A stretch of DNA of 64,000 nucleotides, from positions 124,001-188,000 of the forward strand of contig NZ_JYLH01000003.1 of the NCBI RefSeq assembly GCF_001439685.1, given 5' to 3'. A program made the position numbers and the translations under genes. The notes under the pieces are model-generated. The model was not told the origin of the DNA. It saw only the letters and a program-made list of their open reading frames with translations, and searched no databases. This DNA is from Pseudomonas libanensis (GTDB taxonomy: Bacteria; Pseudomonadota; Gammaproteobacteria; Pseudomonadales; Pseudomonadaceae). Positions 39,801 to 48,561 of this stretch are shown one piece after another; position 1 is the first letter of the stretch, and the number at the start of each line of letters is the position of its first letter.

Positions 39801-40367
39801 GGAGTTGCTGTCCTGGGTGGTGTAGCGGCCAGCGGTGTCGAGCAATACGGCCTGGTCGGTAAACCACCAGTCGCAGTTGCGCGTACCACCGACGCCGCGC
39901 ACCGCACCGGCGCCCAATTGCGCCGCCAGCGGGAAATGCAGCCCGGAATTGACCAGCGCGGTGGTCTTGCCCGAACCCGGCGGGCCGATGATCACGTACC
40001 ACGGCAGCTCGTAGAGGTTGCGCCGCTCATCGCCACCAAGCTTGGCTTTTTTCAGCAGCGTCAGGGCTTCGTCCATGCGTTGGCGCAGGGTCGACAATTC
40101 TTCGGCAGTGGCGACGCTGTTGGGGTCGGCCGGGGTTTCGGCGGCCAGGCTGCGCATCACTTCGGCGGCCTGGCGGCGGGCCTGGATAATACGGAACACG
40201 CGGTAAGCGACCCACAGCGCAAATACCAGGACGATCAGCGCCCAACGGCGCCCTTCGGGCATCAGCACATCGAGCAACGGCCCGACAAACCAGATGATCA
40301 GGCTCAGGGCAATCAGGCCCAGCACGGGGATCACCCAGCGAATCATGAAACTGAAAAACGCCTTCAC
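36867..40367 (-). CDS. tssM: T6SS membrane-complex protein TssM (IcmF)
   Basis: 1166-residue inner-membrane protein that spans the periplasm with TssJ and TssL. Two N-terminal helices (residues about 8-33 and 42-60), a cytoplasmic NTPase-like domain with Walker A GPPGSGKTT at 128-136, a third helix (GVLAATVALVVVVSSLWWVSY) near 440-460, then a large periplasmic part ending in the beta-rich C-terminal domain (WPNPGSIGVVRISIMPPSAS, FRLLEQSDLTAG). Length is normal. Overlaps tssL by four bases. Confidence 0.96.
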   Translation of the reverse strand: MKAFFSFMIRWVIPVLGLIALSLIIWFVGPLLDVLMPEGRRWALIVLVFALWVAYRVFRIIQARRQAAEVMRSLAAETPADPNSVATAEELSTLRQRMDEALTLLKKAKLGGDERRNLYELPWYVIIGPPGSGKTTALVNSGLHFPLAAQLGAGAVRGVGGTRNCDWWFTDQAVLLDTAGRYTTQDSNSTVDKAAWLGFLDLLKKQRSRRPIDGAFIAISLSDLLLGTDAERAAHAAAIRLRIQELYTQLGVRFPIYLMLTKLDLVPGFMEFFDNLSKEERAQVWGMTFALDDGKHSDSPLAHLQSEFAGLEQRLNERLVERLQQERDPARRDLIYGFPQQFGALKDCLQSFLEGVFKPNAFEERVLLRGVYFTSGTQEGSPIDRLIGAMAQSMNLDRQHLARQSGTGRSYFIEKLFTAVAFAERGLVGVNPKVERRRKWIARGVLAATVALVVVVSSLWWVSYRANQAYIAQVDQKVAPLGQTVQNLSPAQREVLAVLPLLNAVKNLAGDSPSWSEGLGLYQGDMLEAESASVYRKLLIAVFAPRLVTRIEEQLHGGGNSDFLYEGLKAYLMLADTEHYDPDFIKAWIALDWDRNLPRDLPADQRQALAGHLQALFERHPPSARLDPRLIDDLRRQLQQLPVAQRVYDRVKRQKLPEGIPDFRLNEAAGRDAALVFSRKSGKPLGEPLSGFFTAKGYRQAFLLSSLNQTGTLAEEQWVLGHEQADQQNVVSLAADVRRLYFQDYQRQWDALLADIDFVPITSVAQAADVLRVISGPTSPLKKLLVAVAKETDLQAEERQLAAKGVPVEGGVDKLKERLGSLLGQEQPTANTPVAADDPVTAHFAELNSIVSKNEGEPAAIDGLLSDMNALYVQVSAMVGASGDALLGEAKNQAAAAATRVSLNAERQPPLVQGMVKSVVNSTTNSMMGGVRNQLNAAWVSEVVNVYRQSLAGRYPMSPGSARDATLDDFGQFFGVGGVMDNYFRKYLQPYVDTSAQTWRWQPGAAQKLGIAPGVLQTFQRAATIRDAFFRSGGTQPIVRFELKPVSMDPTITQFLLDLDGQQLSYDHGPSRPVAMQWPNPGSIGVVRISIMPPSASGRSGITLDGPWAWFRLLEQSDLTAGNSPDRFNLRLRVDGASIAYELRANSAFNPFKSRVLSGFSLPERL

Positions 40368-41653
40368 TCGACGCCCTCCGCCAATACGGTGATTTCAACC
40401 CGACGATTGCGGGCACGGCCTTCGGCAGTACTGTTGCTGGCCAACGGCTCGGTGTCGCTGCGGCCTTCGGCACTGAAGCGCTCAGCCTGGCCGGTCTTGG
40501 CCGCGAGGATCTCCAGCACCGACTTGGCCCGGGCTTCGGACAGCGCCCAGTTCGACGGAAAGCGCAACGTGGCAATCGGGCGATTGTCGCTGTGGCCGGT
40601 GACGCGTACCTGGCCCTTGACCTTGCGAATGGCGTCAGCGATACGCAGCATCAGCGGCTGGTAGTCATCGACGATGCTGGAGCTGGCGGACGCGAACAGC
40701 TCATCGCCACGAATGGTCACCACTGAGCGGTCCACCTTGTCTTCCACGGCCACGCGACCGGCCTTGATGTCTTCGGCCAGGAAGCCGGCCAGGCGCGGCC
40801 GCTCGATGACTTTCGGTTGCGCCACCGGACGGTCGATGGCCTGCACCGGGATCTCGCCCAGGGCATGGATATTCTTGAATACCGGCTCGGCATCCGAGGC
40901 CAGCTTCATGCGCAGGCCGAACAGCAACGCCAGCAATAGCGCCAGGCCAATCGCTATGGCGATCCACGGCGGCATGAATTGCGCCAGGCGGTCACGGGCC
41001 ACGGTCACGCCGCGCCAGTGCGGCGACAGCTCACGCTCGTGTTCGCCACGGGCACTGCGAATCGCTGCGGCGGTGCGCTCGCGCAAGGCTTCCAATTGGC
41101 TGCGCCCATCGGTCATCACGCGGTAGCGGCCTTCGAAACCCAGGCACATGCACAGGTACAGCAGCTCCAGCAGGTACAGGCGTTCCCGTGGGCTTTGCAG
41201 GCAATGGTCGAGCAACTGGAAGACCTTTTCGCCGCCCCAGGCTTCGTTGTGCACGGTGATCAGCAGGCTTTGTTTGCCCCAGTCACTGGTGCTGCCCCAC
41301 GGCGTACTCAATACCGCTTCGTCCAATGCAGTGCACAGCGCGTAACGGGCCAGCAGCACTTCATTGCGCGCTACGCCGGCGGCTTCGGCGCGCTCTTCGA
41401 ACTGGCGCAGGTAGGCCAGCAACTGCGCACGCAGGCTGGCCGGCGCCGGGTGGGCGATGGTGTTGCGCAGCCGCGTCAACAGTGCCAACAGCGGGCCAGC
41501 GGCGCTTTCCAGCGGGTTCAGGCCCTGGCTCTTGCCGGTGAGGATCGGCGCGGCCGGCATCGACAAAGGTGCCGGCTCTGCACGTGCAGGTTCTGGCGCA
41601 CGGCCCCCGGGGCGCGGCATGAACTGGGTGCGGTCATCATCATTGGGATGCAT
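40364..41653 (-). CDS. tssL: T6SS membrane-complex protein TssL with OmpA-like domain
   Basis: 429 residues. A cytoplasmic IcmH/DotU domain (ALCTALDEAVLSTPWG, SLLITVHNEAWGGEKVF, LELLYLCMCLGFEGRYRV) leads to a single helix (WIAIAIGLALLLALLFGL) and a periplasmic OmpA/MotB-type peptidoglycan-binding domain (VTGHSDNRPIATLRFPSNWALSEARA). This is the 'evolved' TssL typical of HSI-I systems, which anchors the machine to the cell wall without a separate TagL. Seven bases separate it from tssK. Confidence 0.95.
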   Translation of the reverse strand: MHPNDDDRTQFMPRPGGRAPEPARAEPAPLSMPAAPILTGKSQGLNPLESAAGPLLALLTRLRNTIAHPAPASLRAQLLAYLRQFEERAEAAGVARNEVLLARYALCTALDEAVLSTPWGSTSDWGKQSLLITVHNEAWGGEKVFQLLDHCLQSPRERLYLLELLYLCMCLGFEGRYRVMTDGRSQLEALRERTAAAIRSARGEHERELSPHWRGVTVARDRLAQFMPPWIAIAIGLALLLALLFGLRMKLASDAEPVFKNIHALGEIPVQAIDRPVAQPKVIERPRLAGFLAEDIKAGRVAVEDKVDRSVVTIRGDELFASASSSIVDDYQPLMLRIADAIRKVKGQVRVTGHSDNRPIATLRFPSNWALSEARAKSVLEILAAKTGQAERFSAEGRSDTEPLASNSTAEGRARNRRVEITVLAEGVE

Positions 41654-41659
41654 CGCGGA

Positions 41660-42994
41660 TTATCCTCGGATCGCCCAGAAGGCCAGGTTCAAGCCCGGGA
41701 ACTGCCCGGCGATATGGAAGGCAAAACCGCCGGAATTGCTCAACTGCTGCCAGTGCTCGCTGCCCCGGTCCAGTTCGTAATAGGTGCTGCCGGCGTGGTA
41801 CGGCAGTTGGCGCGGCGCTACCGGCAACGGCAGCAGGCCAATGCCCGGCAGTTGCAGGTTGACCATGTCGCGGATGTGCTCCACCGAGCCGACCTTGCTT
41901 TGCTGGCCGAAGCGCGCACGCAGGGTTTCGCCAGGCACATCGGCACGCACCACAAGGATGAAACTGGCGTTGTCGAGCAAGGTCTTGTCGGCCAACATGG
42001 CCACGTGGATGCCGTAGGCTTTCTCCACAATCGGGATTGGCGTGGCCTTGCTGTCGATCAGCATCGACAGCGCCTCACGCAGGGCCGCCATCACGGGGCT
42101 GAAGCTCAGGGCCAGGTCGTCGTGCTGGTATTGCGGGTATTCCTGGGGGCGCCGACCTGAAGTTGAAAAGGTGGAAAACTCACCGGCCAGGCTCACCAGT
42201 TCACTGAAGAAGCGTTCCGGGTGCAGCGGGCTCAACTGGTTGAAATGCTGGATCAGCGGCTGGGCGCGATTGACCAGTTGCAACAGCATGAAGTCGGCAA
42301 TCTCCGAGGCGCCGCCAGCGCCGGAAGCCACAACGCGGCCGGCCAGGGCTTCGCCACGCTGGTGCAACAGGCCGAGCAGTTCGCTGCGAAAAGCCGTCAA
42401 CGGTTTGCTTGCGGCCACATCCAGCACCGGCGGGATATAGGTGTCATCCAGCACCAAGGCACGGTCGGCGCGTTTTTCCTTGATGCGTACCAGGCCGATG
42501 GCGGCGTAGTCGCTGATGCCGTCCTGCGCCGTCAACAGGCGCAACGCCCGCGATCCCACGGCCACCGGTGCACGGTTTTCGAACGGGGCGTTGTCGTCGC
42601 GCACTTCACGCACCTGGCTCACGTAGCGCGCGGCTTCCAGGGCCTCGCCCTCGTCCACCGTGTCACGGGCCCCGGCACGCTTGAGCGGCAGGGCCAGGTA
42701 CACCAGGCCATCGCGCAGATTGTCGTCGATATTCAACGGGCTCGGCGCCAGGTCATCCTGGGGGATATTGAACGGCGTGCCGTCCGGCAACAGGCCACGG
42801 GCCGACACAATCGCCAGCTTGCCCTGGGCCAGCAGGCCCTGGTCGATCAGCAATTCGGAAAAGCCCCAGGCTCCTGCCGACAACGGTCGGCTGCGGGCGT
42901 CGATCAGGTTTTCCAGGTAACGGTCATGCTGCTGGAAGTGCTGCGTTCCGATGAACATGCCTTCCGACCAGACCACGCGATTGTTCCAGGACAT
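41660..42994 (-). CDS. tssK: T6SS baseplate protein TssK
   Basis: 444-residue baseplate subunit that links TssFG wedges to the TssM/TssL membrane complex. Start MSWNNRVVWSEGMFIGTQHFQQHDRYLE is the family hallmark. The later FIPHIP-type pieces GIHVAMLADKTLLDNASFILVVRAD and HAGSTYYELDRGSEHWQQL are present. Between tssJ and tssL in the same operon. Confidence 0.95.
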   Translation of the reverse strand: MSWNNRVVWSEGMFIGTQHFQQHDRYLENLIDARSRPLSAGAWGFSELLIDQGLLAQGKLAIVSARGLLPDGTPFNIPQDDLAPSPLNIDDNLRDGLVYLALPLKRAGARDTVDEGEALEAARYVSQVREVRDDNAPFENRAPVAVGSRALRLLTAQDGISDYAAIGLVRIKEKRADRALVLDDTYIPPVLDVAASKPLTAFRSELLGLLHQRGEALAGRVVASGAGGASEIADFMLLQLVNRAQPLIQHFNQLSPLHPERFFSELVSLAGEFSTFSTSGRRPQEYPQYQHDDLALSFSPVMAALREALSMLIDSKATPIPIVEKAYGIHVAMLADKTLLDNASFILVVRADVPGETLRARFGQQSKVGSVEHIRDMVNLQLPGIGLLPLPVAPRQLPYHAGSTYYELDRGSEHWQQLSNSGGFAFHIAGQFPGLNLAFWAIRG

Positions 42995-43012
42995 GGGGGC
43001 TCCGATTGCTTG

Positions 43013-43522
43013 TTATTGGGCAGGGCTGGATGGGGGAGCCACGACATCGGCGCGCACGGCACGCACATCGAGGCTGATCTGGTATGCACTGGATTGGCGC
43101 GGCGGCACGTTGATGACCGTGCGCCATTGCGCACGGTCCAGCTCGCGATAGCCCACCAGCACGCCGATCTGGCGCGTGGCCGGGTCAAGGTCGCGCTGGA
43201 TGCTCAGTTGCTGGCCGGGTTGCACCATCACTTCATCCTGGTCCAGCAGGTCCAGGCCGAGGGTGGATTGCGCACGATCAGCCAGGGCGAAGTAATCGGA
43301 GCGGGAAAAGGTCGCGGCGTTTTTCAGTTCGAAAATGCGCACCCGCACCGGCGCGGCCTGGCCGTTGGCGCCGGGGTTAAGCCCGGCAATGGCGTGAAAG
43401 TGCAGCTCGACGGCGGTGGTGGTGGCTTGCGCGCCGGCAACCGCTTCGGGTTTGACCGCGTCGTTGGCACACGCCGTCAGCAGCAGCGCGGTAGCGGCTG
43501 CGAGTAAAAACCTGGGAATCAT
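43013..43522 (-). CDS. tssJ: T6SS outer-membrane lipoprotein TssJ
   Basis: 169-residue lipoprotein: MIPRFLLAAATALLLTACAN with lipobox LTAC (Cys18). The transthyretin-like domain shows VELHFHAIAGLNPGANGQAAPVRVRIFELKNAATFSRSDYFAL. It caps the TssJLM complex at the outer membrane and binds the TssM C-terminus. Nineteen bases upstream of tssK. Confidence 0.94.
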   Translation of the reverse strand: MIPRFLLAAATALLLTACANDAVKPEAVAGAQATTTAVELHFHAIAGLNPGANGQAAPVRVRIFELKNAATFSRSDYFALADRAQSTLGLDLLDQDEVMVQPGQQLSIQRDLDPATRQIGVLVGYRELDRAQWRTVINVPPRQSSAYQISLDVRAVRADVVAPPSSPAQ

Positions 43523-43579
43523 CCTGCGTCCTCAATGACGTACTTAGCTATCCGTTTTATCCATTCGTACAACGCGTTT

Positions 43580-44914
43580 TTAGCGTCGCTGTCGTGCGCT
43601 GTGTTCTTCGTAGGCCCGACTGAATTCGCGGCCGAACAGGTCCTGGAAATCCTCCTGGGCCTCGCGGGAAATATTGCTGTAGAGCTCGGTGAACTGCTGC
43701 CAGTACTGGGCCTGACGCGAGCCGTTGAAAATACTCGAAAGGCCACCGGGCTTGCCCATGCGCTCTTCCAACTGCGCCGGTTCAAAGCGCATGAGCAGGT
43801 GCTTGATCGCCGCTTCCACCCCGGCCATCACCGCCAATTGGTGGGCGCGCAAGTCGTCGAAGCTGTCACGCACCGCAACGTCCGGCGCCATAAACGCCTG
43901 GTTGCCGTGACGAAGCAACAGCAGTAAGGCTTCATCGGCATTCGGGGCGAATTTCAACGGGTTGTTTTCGGCAGGACGGATCATCGTCTGCTGCATACGG
44001 AACTCGCCCTTGAGGCTGGCCCGGGCGCGCAATACGTCAATCAGGCCCTCGACCATCAGCCGGTAGCTGCGGCCAATGCGTTCCATCTGGGCGCAGGCGT
44101 CGGCTTTATCCAGGCGTAGCTGGTCAAGGCCGGCACCGCGCAGGAAGGCTTGCAACAGATCGGGTTGTGGCTCGGCGCCGGCCACGGGGAGCGCAACAGG
44201 CTCGACCACAGGTGGCGGCGGGGCAATAGGGACAGCAGGCGGTGCAGTATTGACGACCGGCGCGGGCGCGTCGCCAAACAGGTCCCAGTCTTCGGGAATA
44301 ACCGAGCCTTGCACCTGAGCTTTTTCAGGCTCGGGCGCAGGCACAGCAACCGGCGCCGGCGGGCGGAAATCGTGTTGCTCGGATGGCACATGGTCGGCCA
44401 CGGTGGGCGGCGGCACGGCGGTGGGGCTGAGGAAGTCGAACAGGTCGGGCAAGGTTTCCATCGACGAGGCGCCGTGGAACTGCGGTGCGATCATCGGCGT
44501 TGGCCCGGGCGGGCTCGCCACGGCGCCCATCAGCGCTTCAAAGCTGTTCGGCGAATCACCGGCAAACGGCTGGCTGCCAACCGCCTGCACGTTGAAGTCG
44601 ATACGCGCCTGGATTTCGTAATCGCCAATGCGGATCAGCTCACCATCTTGCAGCGGCTCGCTATTACCCCTGCGCAAACGAATACCGGCGTTTACCAGTT
44701 CCACACCGTTGGTACTGTTATCAGTTAAGTAATAACGACCATCTTTGTATTGAATAACGCAATGTTGGGAGGAGACGAGACGTTCCGGGTCAGGCAATAC
44801 CCAGTCATTCTCTGAACTGCGGCCGATAGCCATCACGCCCTGATCCATAGACTTCTCGGGGCACTGCCCAGGGGTAATCTTGTGATAACTAGTGATAGTC
44901 AAACACAGCGCCAT
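43580..44914 (-). CDS. tagH: T6SS forkhead-associated protein Fha (TagH)
   Basis: 444-residue FHA protein, target of the PpkA/PppA switch and first gene of the left arm. The N-terminal FHA domain carries MAIGRSSENDWVLPDPERLVSSQHCVI and the LTDNSTNGVELVN loop that binds phosphothreonine. A Pro/Ala-rich linker follows, then the C-terminal TagH/ImpI region (MQQTMIRPAENNPLKFAPNADEAL, EHSARQRR end). The ATG at 44914 has a strong AAGGAGG ribosome site; a long frame further upstream covers the promoter region and is rejected. Confidence 0.93.
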   Translation of the reverse strand: MALCLTITSYHKITPGQCPEKSMDQGVMAIGRSSENDWVLPDPERLVSSQHCVIQYKDGRYYLTDNSTNGVELVNAGIRLRRGNSEPLQDGELIRIGDYEIQARIDFNVQAVGSQPFAGDSPNSFEALMGAVASPPGPTPMIAPQFHGASSMETLPDLFDFLSPTAVPPPTVADHVPSEQHDFRPPAPVAVPAPEPEKAQVQGSVIPEDWDLFGDAPAPVVNTAPPAVPIAPPPPVVEPVALPVAGAEPQPDLLQAFLRGAGLDQLRLDKADACAQMERIGRSYRLMVEGLIDVLRARASLKGEFRMQQTMIRPAENNPLKFAPNADEALLLLLRHGNQAFMAPDVAVRDSFDDLRAHQLAVMAGVEAAIKHLLMRFEPAQLEERMGKPGGLSSIFNGSRQAQYWQQFTELYSNISREAQEDFQDLFGREFSRAYEEHSARQRR

Positions 44915-45309
44915 CTTGCCTCCTTGCTGATACATCGCGCGCGGTCTATCCAAAGGGACACGCTTCCCTGAAGACTTGCCCACGGTCGCGCAAAAAACGA
45001 CCGCCAAAACTGTCTTTACCAGCATGATCGATGATCTTAACTGGCTTGCATGACAAAAATCCTCTACGGGTACGCCTTTCGACCCGTCAGTCGCGCAGGT
45101 TGTTAAACACCGCACATCTGTCACAGAGGGCGAATAGCTTACCTTGACAAGGCATAAGTACTACACCAAAAATGCACAACTTCTTGAACATCAGTGATGG
45201 CGCAATAGTAGCACTCTGATGTTATGACCAAGAAAACATGCAAAGTTCATCGCGTAACTCATGCATGCGTTGCTCGTCGTTCAGCGGGCTGATAAGGAGA
45301 TCGAATTCA
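44915..45309. promoter_or_regulatory. Divergent T6SS promoter region (tagH / tssA)
   Basis: 395 bases between the two arms with no supported gene. A TTGACA (45144-45149) points toward tssA but has no good -10 at 17 bases. On the tagH side three GGA-containing patches (CAGGGAAG, TTTGGATAG and AAGGAGG) lie within about 70 bases of the ATG; such motifs are bound by RsmA/CsrA in Pseudomonas, and HSI-I is known to be RsmA-repressed in P. aeruginosa. The binding here is inferred. Confidence 0.5.
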
Positions 45310-46329
45310 GTGGATGTGCCGTTATTGCTCACCGCCGTTTCTGCGACTTCGCCTTGTGGCGAAGACATGGAGTATGACGCGCAATTCTTGCAACTGGAGC
45401 GTGATGCCAAGGGCCAGCCCGAGCGCAGCATGGGCGACTCGATCCTGCCCGCTGAACCGCCGGAATGGCGCAGCATCCAGCAGCAAAGCCTCGACCTGTT
45501 GCAGCGCAGCAAAGACCTGCGCATCACCCACTTCCTGCTGCAAAGCTCCCTCGCCCTCCAGGGTGTGGCCGGGCTGGCCGAAGTCCTTACGCTGATCAAC
45601 GCCCTGCTGCGCGAATATTGGGCGGACCTGCATCCGCGCCTGGATGCCGACGACGATAATGACCCCACCGTGCGCGTCAATGCCCTGTCCGGCTTGACCA
45701 GCGACACGACGATTCGCCTGCTGCGCGAAAGTATCCTCACGCGCTCGCGCACCTTCGGCCCCGTGAGTTTGCGCGCCGCGCTCAACGCCAGCGGCCTGCT
45801 GAGCTTCCCCGATGAGCAACTGGGCAGCCAGCAGCTCAATGCCGCGTTCCTCGACAGCGACCCCGAACTCCTGCAAGCCACTCGTGACGCCTTGAGCGCA
45901 GCACGTACGGCCTGTGAAGCCATCGAACAACAGGTCAATGACCAGGTCGGTTCCGCCCAGGGCGTGGACCTCAGCGCCTTGAAGCAACCGCTCAAGCAGG
46001 CCCTGCAAATCCTCAATCAAGCGGTGCCCGGCACCGACAACAGCAGCGATCCCGAGGCCGTCAGTGACGACAATGCCCCCTCGGTCGATTACGCCGCTGC
46101 GCCCGCAGCCCCACGCCCGACGGGCGATATCGCCACCCGCGATGACGTGCTGCGCAGCCTCGACAAGATCCTTGCGTACTACACCCGGCACGAGCCATCG
46201 AGCCCGCTGCCAGTGTTGTTGAACCGGGCCAAGAACCTGGTGCACGCCGACTTCGCGGCCATCGTGCGCAATCTGATTCCCGACGGCATGTCCCAATTTG
46301 AAAACCTGCGCGGCCCGGACAGCGACTAA
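45310..46329 (+). CDS. tssA: T6SS baseplate-associated protein TssA
   Basis: 339-residue TssA of the ImpA_N type: SPCGEDMEYDAQFLQLERDA and AEPPEWRSIQQQSLDLLQRSKDLRI at the N-terminus, LLREYWADLHPRLDADDDNDPTVRVNAL in the middle, and a short C-terminal domain (TRDDVLRSLDKILAYYTRHEPSSPLP). TssA coordinates baseplate docking and tail priming. The GTG at 45310 has an AAGGAG site at 45292-45297 and agrees with the family start; an ATG at 45238 would add 24 atypical residues. Confidence 0.92.
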   Translation: MDVPLLLTAVSATSPCGEDMEYDAQFLQLERDAKGQPERSMGDSILPAEPPEWRSIQQQSLDLLQRSKDLRITHFLLQSSLALQGVAGLAEVLTLINALLREYWADLHPRLDADDDNDPTVRVNALSGLTSDTTIRLLRESILTRSRTFGPVSLRAALNASGLLSFPDEQLGSQQLNAAFLDSDPELLQATRDALSAARTACEAIEQQVNDQVGSAQGVDLSALKQPLKQALQILNQAVPGTDNSSDPEAVSDDNAPSVDYAAAPAAPRPTGDIATRDDVLRSLDKILAYYTRHEPSSPLPVLLNRAKNLVHADFAAIVRNLIPDGMSQFENLRGPDSD

Positions 46330-46383
46330 GCCGCCGGACCGTGCAGTAACAACACCGTCGCTCAAGCGACCAGGAGCAGCAAC

Positions 46384-46890
46384 GTGGCGAAGCAAAGTTC
46401 TCAGAAATTCATCGCGCGCAACCGTGCGCCTCGAGTGCAGATCGAGTACGACGTCGAGCTTTACGGCGCCGAGAAAAAGGTCCAGCTGCCCTTCGTGATG
46501 GGTGTGATGGCCGACCTCGCCGGCAAGCCCGCCGAGCCTCTGGCACCCGTGGCCGACCGCAAGTTCCTTGAAGTGGATGTCGATAACTTCGACTCACGCC
46601 TCAAGGCCATGCAGCCTCGCGTAGCGTTCCACGTACCCAACGAGCTGACCGGCGAAGGCAACCTGAGCCTGGACATCACCTTCGAAAGCATGGACGACTT
46701 CAGCCCGGCCGCCGTGGCGCGCAAGGTCGATTCCCTGAACCAGCTGCTCGAAGCCCGTACTCAGTTGGCCAACCTGCTGACCTACATGGACGGCAAGACC
46801 GGCGCTGAAGAAATCATCATGAAGGCGATCAAGGACCCGGCATTGCTTCAGGCACTTGCCAGCGCGCCCAAGCCTGCAGGGGAGCAGTAA
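46384..46890 (+). CDS. tssB: T6SS contractile sheath small subunit TssB (VipA)
   Basis: 168 residues, starting at a GTG with an AGGAG site. Family pieces RAPRVQIEYDVELYGAEKKVQLPFVMGVMADLAG and ARTQLANLLTYMDGKTGAEE are intact. TssB and TssC polymerise into the contractile sheath. Two bases separate it from tssC. Confidence 0.96.
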   Translation: MAKQSSQKFIARNRAPRVQIEYDVELYGAEKKVQLPFVMGVMADLAGKPAEPLAPVADRKFLEVDVDNFDSRLKAMQPRVAFHVPNELTGEGNLSLDITFESMDDFSPAAVARKVDSLNQLLEARTQLANLLTYMDGKTGAEEIIMKAIKDPALLQALASAPKPAGEQ

Positions 46891-46892
46891 GC

Positions 46893-48389
46893 ATGACTGA
46901 CAATACCGTACGCGAAGGCGCATCCAGCCTGGGCGCCACCGAAGAAACCAGCGAGTTCGCCTCGCTGTTGATGCAAGAGTTCAAGCCCAAGACCGAACGT
47001 GCCCGCGAGGCCGTGGAAACTGCGGTGCGCACCCTGGCCGAACAGGCCCTGGCGCAAACCGATTTGGTGTCCAACGACGCAATCAAGTCGATCGAATCGA
47101 TCATCGCCGCCATCGACGCCAAGCTCACCGCCCAGGTCAACCAGATCATCCACCACCAGGATTTCCAGCAGCTGGAAAGCGCCTGGCGTGGCCTGCACTA
47201 CCTGGTCAACAACACCGAGAGCGATGAGCAGCTCAAGATTCGCGTGCTCAACATCTCCAAGCCGGACCTGCACAAGACCCTGAAGAAATTCAAGGGCACC
47301 GCGTGGGACCAGAGCCCGATCTTCAAGAAGATGTACGAAGAAGAATACGGCCAGTTCGGCGGCGAACCTTATGGTTGCCTGGTAGGCGATTACTACTTCG
47401 ACCAGTCGCCACCCGATGTGGAACTGCTGGGCGAGCTGTCGAAAGTCTGCGCCGCCATGCACTCGCCCTTTATCGCTGCCGCCTCGCCGACCGTAATGGG
47501 CATGGGCTCCTGGCAGGAGCTGTCGAACCCACGCGACCTGACCAAGATTTTCACCACCCCGGAATACGCCGGCTGGCGCTCGCTGCGTGAATCGGAAGAC
47601 TCGCGCTACATCGGCCTGACCATGCCGCGCTTCCTGGCGCGCCTGCCGTATGGCGCCAAGACCGACCCAGTGGAAGCCTTCGCCTTCGAAGAAAACACCG
47701 ACGGCGCCGACAGCTCCAAGTACACCTGGGCCAACGCCGCCTACGCCATGGCGGTGAACATCAACCGTTCGTTCAAGCACTACGGCTGGTGCTCGCGCAT
47801 CCGTGGCATCGAGTCCGGCGGTGAAGTGGAAAACCTGCCGGCCCACACCTTCCCGACCGATGACGGCGGCGTGGACATGAAGTGCCCGACCGAAATCGCC
47901 ATCAGCGACCGCCGTGAAGCGGAACTGGCGAAGAACGGTTTCATGCCGCTGCTGCACAAGAAGAACACCGACTTCGCCGCTTTCATCGGTGCGCAGTCGT
48001 TGCAGAAACCGGCCGAATACGACGACCCGGACGCCACCGCCAACGCCAACCTGGCCGCACGCCTGCCGTACCTGTTCGCCACCTGCCGTTTCGCCCACTA
48101 CCTGAAGTGCATCGTGCGCGACAAGATCGGTTCCTTCAAAGAGAAGGACGAGATGCAGCGCTGGTTGCAGGACTGGATCCTCAACTACGTCGACGGCGAC
48201 CCGGCGCACTCCACCGAAACCACCAAGGCCCAGCACCCGTTGGCAGCTGCCGAAGTGATCGTGGAAGAAGTCGAAGGCAACCCGGGGTACTACAACTCCA
48301 AGTTCTACCTGCGCCCGCACTACCAGCTGGAAGGGCTGACGGTGTCGTTGCGTTTGGTATCGAAGCTGCCTTCCGCTAAAAGCGCCTAA
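46893..48389 (+). CDS. tssC: T6SS contractile sheath large subunit TssC (VipB)
   Basis: 498 residues. Recognisable segments: IDAKLTAQVNQIIHHQDFQQLESAWRGLHYLV, PYGCLVGDYYFDQSP, FMPLLHKKNTDFAAFIGAQSLQKP and CRFAHYLKCIVRDKIGSF, and the C-terminal PGYYNSKFYLRPHYQLEGL. Normal length. The sheath contracts to fire the Hcp tube and is recycled by ClpV. Confidence 0.97.
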   Translation: MTDNTVREGASSLGATEETSEFASLLMQEFKPKTERAREAVETAVRTLAEQALAQTDLVSNDAIKSIESIIAAIDAKLTAQVNQIIHHQDFQQLESAWRGLHYLVNNTESDEQLKIRVLNISKPDLHKTLKKFKGTAWDQSPIFKKMYEEEYGQFGGEPYGCLVGDYYFDQSPPDVELLGELSKVCAAMHSPFIAAASPTVMGMGSWQELSNPRDLTKIFTTPEYAGWRSLRESEDSRYIGLTMPRFLARLPYGAKTDPVEAFAFEENTDGADSSKYTWANAAYAMAVNINRSFKHYGWCSRIRGIESGGEVENLPAHTFPTDDGGVDMKCPTEIAISDRREAELAKNGFMPLLHKKNTDFAAFIGAQSLQKPAEYDDPDATANANLAARLPYLFATCRFAHYLKCIVRDKIGSFKEKDEMQRWLQDWILNYVDGDPAHSTETTKAQHPLAAAEVIVEEVEGNPGYYNSKFYLRPHYQLEGLTVSLRLVSKLPSAKSA

Positions 48390-48410
48390 CTAACTCATGA
48401 ACCGGCTCCT

Positions 48411-48500
48411 CTGTGGGAGCCGGGCTTGCCCGCGATGCAGGCGACGCGGTCTGCCAGTCAGACCGCGGTGATGCAATCGCAGGCAAGCCAGCTCCCACAG
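48411..48500. repeat. REP pair between tssC and hcp
   Basis: TGTGGGAGCCGGGCTTGCCCGCGATG and inverse CAATCGCAGGCAAGCCAGCTCCCACA around about 40 bases. Placed inside the T6SS operon, it may attenuate transcription or stabilise the upstream message. Confidence 0.85.
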
Positions 48501-48561
48501 AAAAGCAAAGCCCCATTGGGCTTAACCAAATTTCGTGGCTGAGTCCACACAGGGAGAAAAC

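Noticed and set aside
37020..40664. 1214-codon open frame on the plus strand opposite tssM
   Set aside because: It is the antisense shadow of a high-GC gene. It has no ribosome site, low-complexity His/Gln/Gly/Arg composition and no recognisable domain, while the opposite strand encodes intact TssM.
44915..45124. N-terminal extension of Fha by 70 residues
   Set aside because: The extension covers the divergent promoter region, and the FHA protein has a strong ribosome site at its internal ATG (44914).
45238..45309. Upstream ATG as the tssA start
   Set aside because: It adds 24 residues unlike the family and has no ribosome site; the GTG at 45310 has AAGGAG.
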